A stretch of 64,000 nt of DNA, from NCBI GenBank assembly GCA_030429495.1, contig JAUIFH010000007.1, positions 182,631-246,630 on the forward strand, written 5' to 3'. This DNA is from Alphaproteobacteria bacterium. GTDB lineage: Bacteria > Pseudomonadota > Alphaproteobacteria > Rhodobacterales > Rhodobacteraceae. Numbering within the stretch: the first letter of the stretch is position 1; every line of letters begins with the position of its first letter. The notes beneath the pieces are model-generated. The model was not told the DNA's origin and did not search any database. It worked only from the letters and a program-made list of their open reading frames with translations. The translations under genes were made by a program, and so were the position numbers. Below are positions 63,184-64,000 of the stretch, piece by piece.

Positions 63184-64000
63184 TCAGAACTGGTCTTCGA
63201 ACCGCTTCGCGAGGTCCTCGATGTTCTCCGGCGGCCAGTCCTCGACATCCATGCCGAGGTGCAGACCCATGCCCGAGAGCACTTCCTTGATCTCGTTCAG
63301 CGACTTGCGGCCGAAGTTCGGGGTGCGCAGCATCTCGGCTTCGGTCTTCTGGATCAGGTCGCCGATGTAGACGATGTTGTCGTTCTTCAGGCAGTTCGCC
63401 GAGCGGACCGACAGTTCCAGTTCGTCCACCTTCTTCAGCAGAAGCGGGTTGAACTCGAGATCCTCCTCCTCGGAGGCGGCGCGGTCGGCTTCGGGCTCTT
63501 CGAAGTTCACGAAGACCTGGAGCTGGTCCTGCAGAATGCGCGCGGCATAGGCCACGGCATCGTCCGGGGTCAGGGAGCCGTCGGTCTCGACCTTCAGGGT
63601 CAGCTTGTCATAGTCCAGCACCTGGCCCTCGCGGGTCGGCTGCACTTCGTAGCTGACCTTGCGGATCGGCGAGTAGATCGCGTCGATCGGGATCAGGCCG
63701 ATGGGCGCGTCCTCGGGACGGTTCTTGTCCGCCGAGACGTACCCCTTGCCGGTATTCACGGTCAGTTCCATGAACAGGTCGGCGCCGTCGTCGAGGTGGC
63801 AGATCACGTGGTCGCGGTTCAGAACCTCGATGCCGTTCGACTCCGAGATGTCCCCGGCGGTCACGACACGCGGACCCTTGGCCGAGATCGAGACGCGCTT
63901 CGGCCCCTCGACATCCATGCGCAGGGCAATCTGCTTGAGGTTCAGCACGATGTCCGTCACGTCCTCGCGGACCCCGGCGATCGAGGAGAACTCGTGCAGC
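63184..64000 (-). CDS. rpoA: RNA polymerase alpha subunit, N-terminus outside window
   Basis: The frame is open from 63184 to the right edge, 272 codons visible of an expected length near 340. Sequence includes [32 protein letters not shown], and the C-terminal domain [22 protein letters not shown] then [24 protein letters not shown] that binds UP elements and activators. The reading continues through the GTG at 63960, which is not the true start. 139 bases to rplQ. Confidence 0.97.
   Translation of the reverse strand, partial: LHEFSSIAGVREDVTDIVLNLKQIALRMDVEGPKRVSISAKGPRVVTAGDISESNGIEVLNRDHVICHLDDGADLFMELTVNTGKGYVSADKNRPEDAPIGLIPIDAIYSPIRKVSYEVQPTREGQVLDYDKLTLKVETDGSLTPDDAVAYAARILQDQLQVFVNFEEPEADRAASEEEDLEFNPLLLKKVDELELSVRSANCLKNDNIVYIGDLIQKTEAEMLRTPNFGRKSLNEIKEVLSGMGLHLGMDVEDWPPENIEDLAKRFEDQF

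Overview
The window is a compact, GC-rich, almost intron-free chromosomal segment of an alphaproteobacterium, most probably a member of the Rhodobacteraceae (Rhodobacterales). The signs are the split F0 operon with two b-type subunits (atpI-atpB-atpE-b'-b), a MipZ-type ParA ATPase, an aapJQMP amino-acid transporter, the ffh / chorismate mutase / rpsP / rimM / trmD / rplS / rpmE neighbourhood, the rpmH-rnpA-yidD...yidC-engB-argB neighbourhood, and a Hint-domain protein of the kind common in this family. No genus is assigned. No rRNA genes, CRISPR arrays, intact insertion sequences or prophage genes were seen; one tRNA gene is present.

Layout. 1-4.0 kb: a partial branching-type glycosyltransferase divergent from a sulfotransferase and a DUF3052 protein, then a TetR regulator divergent from a degenerate short-chain dehydrogenase across a perfect operator-like palindrome. 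4.0-9.0 kb: PfkB-type kinase coupled to endonuclease III, a Hint-domain protein, an AraC/O6-methylguanine-DNA methyltransferase fusion, an OmpA-type lipoprotein and a FadR-type GntR regulator. 9.0-11.7 kb: F0 ATP synthase operon. 11.8-18 kb: two EamA exporters, ArsR, LysR, azoreductase, a tandem pair of small paralogous membrane proteins and a secreted rhodanese. 18-28.4 kb: translation and protein-targeting genes (ffh, rpsP, rimM, trmD, rplS, rpmE) with four head-to-tail GNAT acetyltransferases, chorismate mutase, an inserted methyltransferase/membrane-protein pair, and mipZ.

28.5-33 kb: RND efflux pump with its adaptor and a DUF2892 protein. 34-39.5 kb: an operon of RpiR regulator, Fbp/Afu-type ABC transporter and histidine phosphatase, which together look like import of a phosphorylated sugar or similar compound. 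39.6-40.05 kb: IS3 transposase remnant beside tRNA-Arg(ACG). 40-51.8 kb: sensor kinase, rpmH-rnpA-yidD, an interposed serine hydrolase / ttcA / EAL segment, then yidC-MOSC-engB-argB-ferredoxin-SixA, mostly joined by 4-base stop/start overlaps. 51.8-56.6 kb: aapJQMP. 56.8-61 kb: ATP12 chaperone, HAD phosphatase, RluA-type pseudouridine synthase, fluC/crcB and rarA, tightly packed. 61-64 kb: a luxR-luxI quorum-sensing pair, then rplQ and the 3' part of rpoA.

Most genes are housekeeping. The parts most worth follow-up are the RpiR/ABC/phosphatase operon, the four translationally coupled acetyltransferases inside the ribosomal cluster, the TetR-controlled SDR without catalytic residues, the Hint domain without its nucleophile, and the quorum-sensing locus beside ribosomal genes. 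All functional calls come from reading sequence motifs and gene order; no database search was run.
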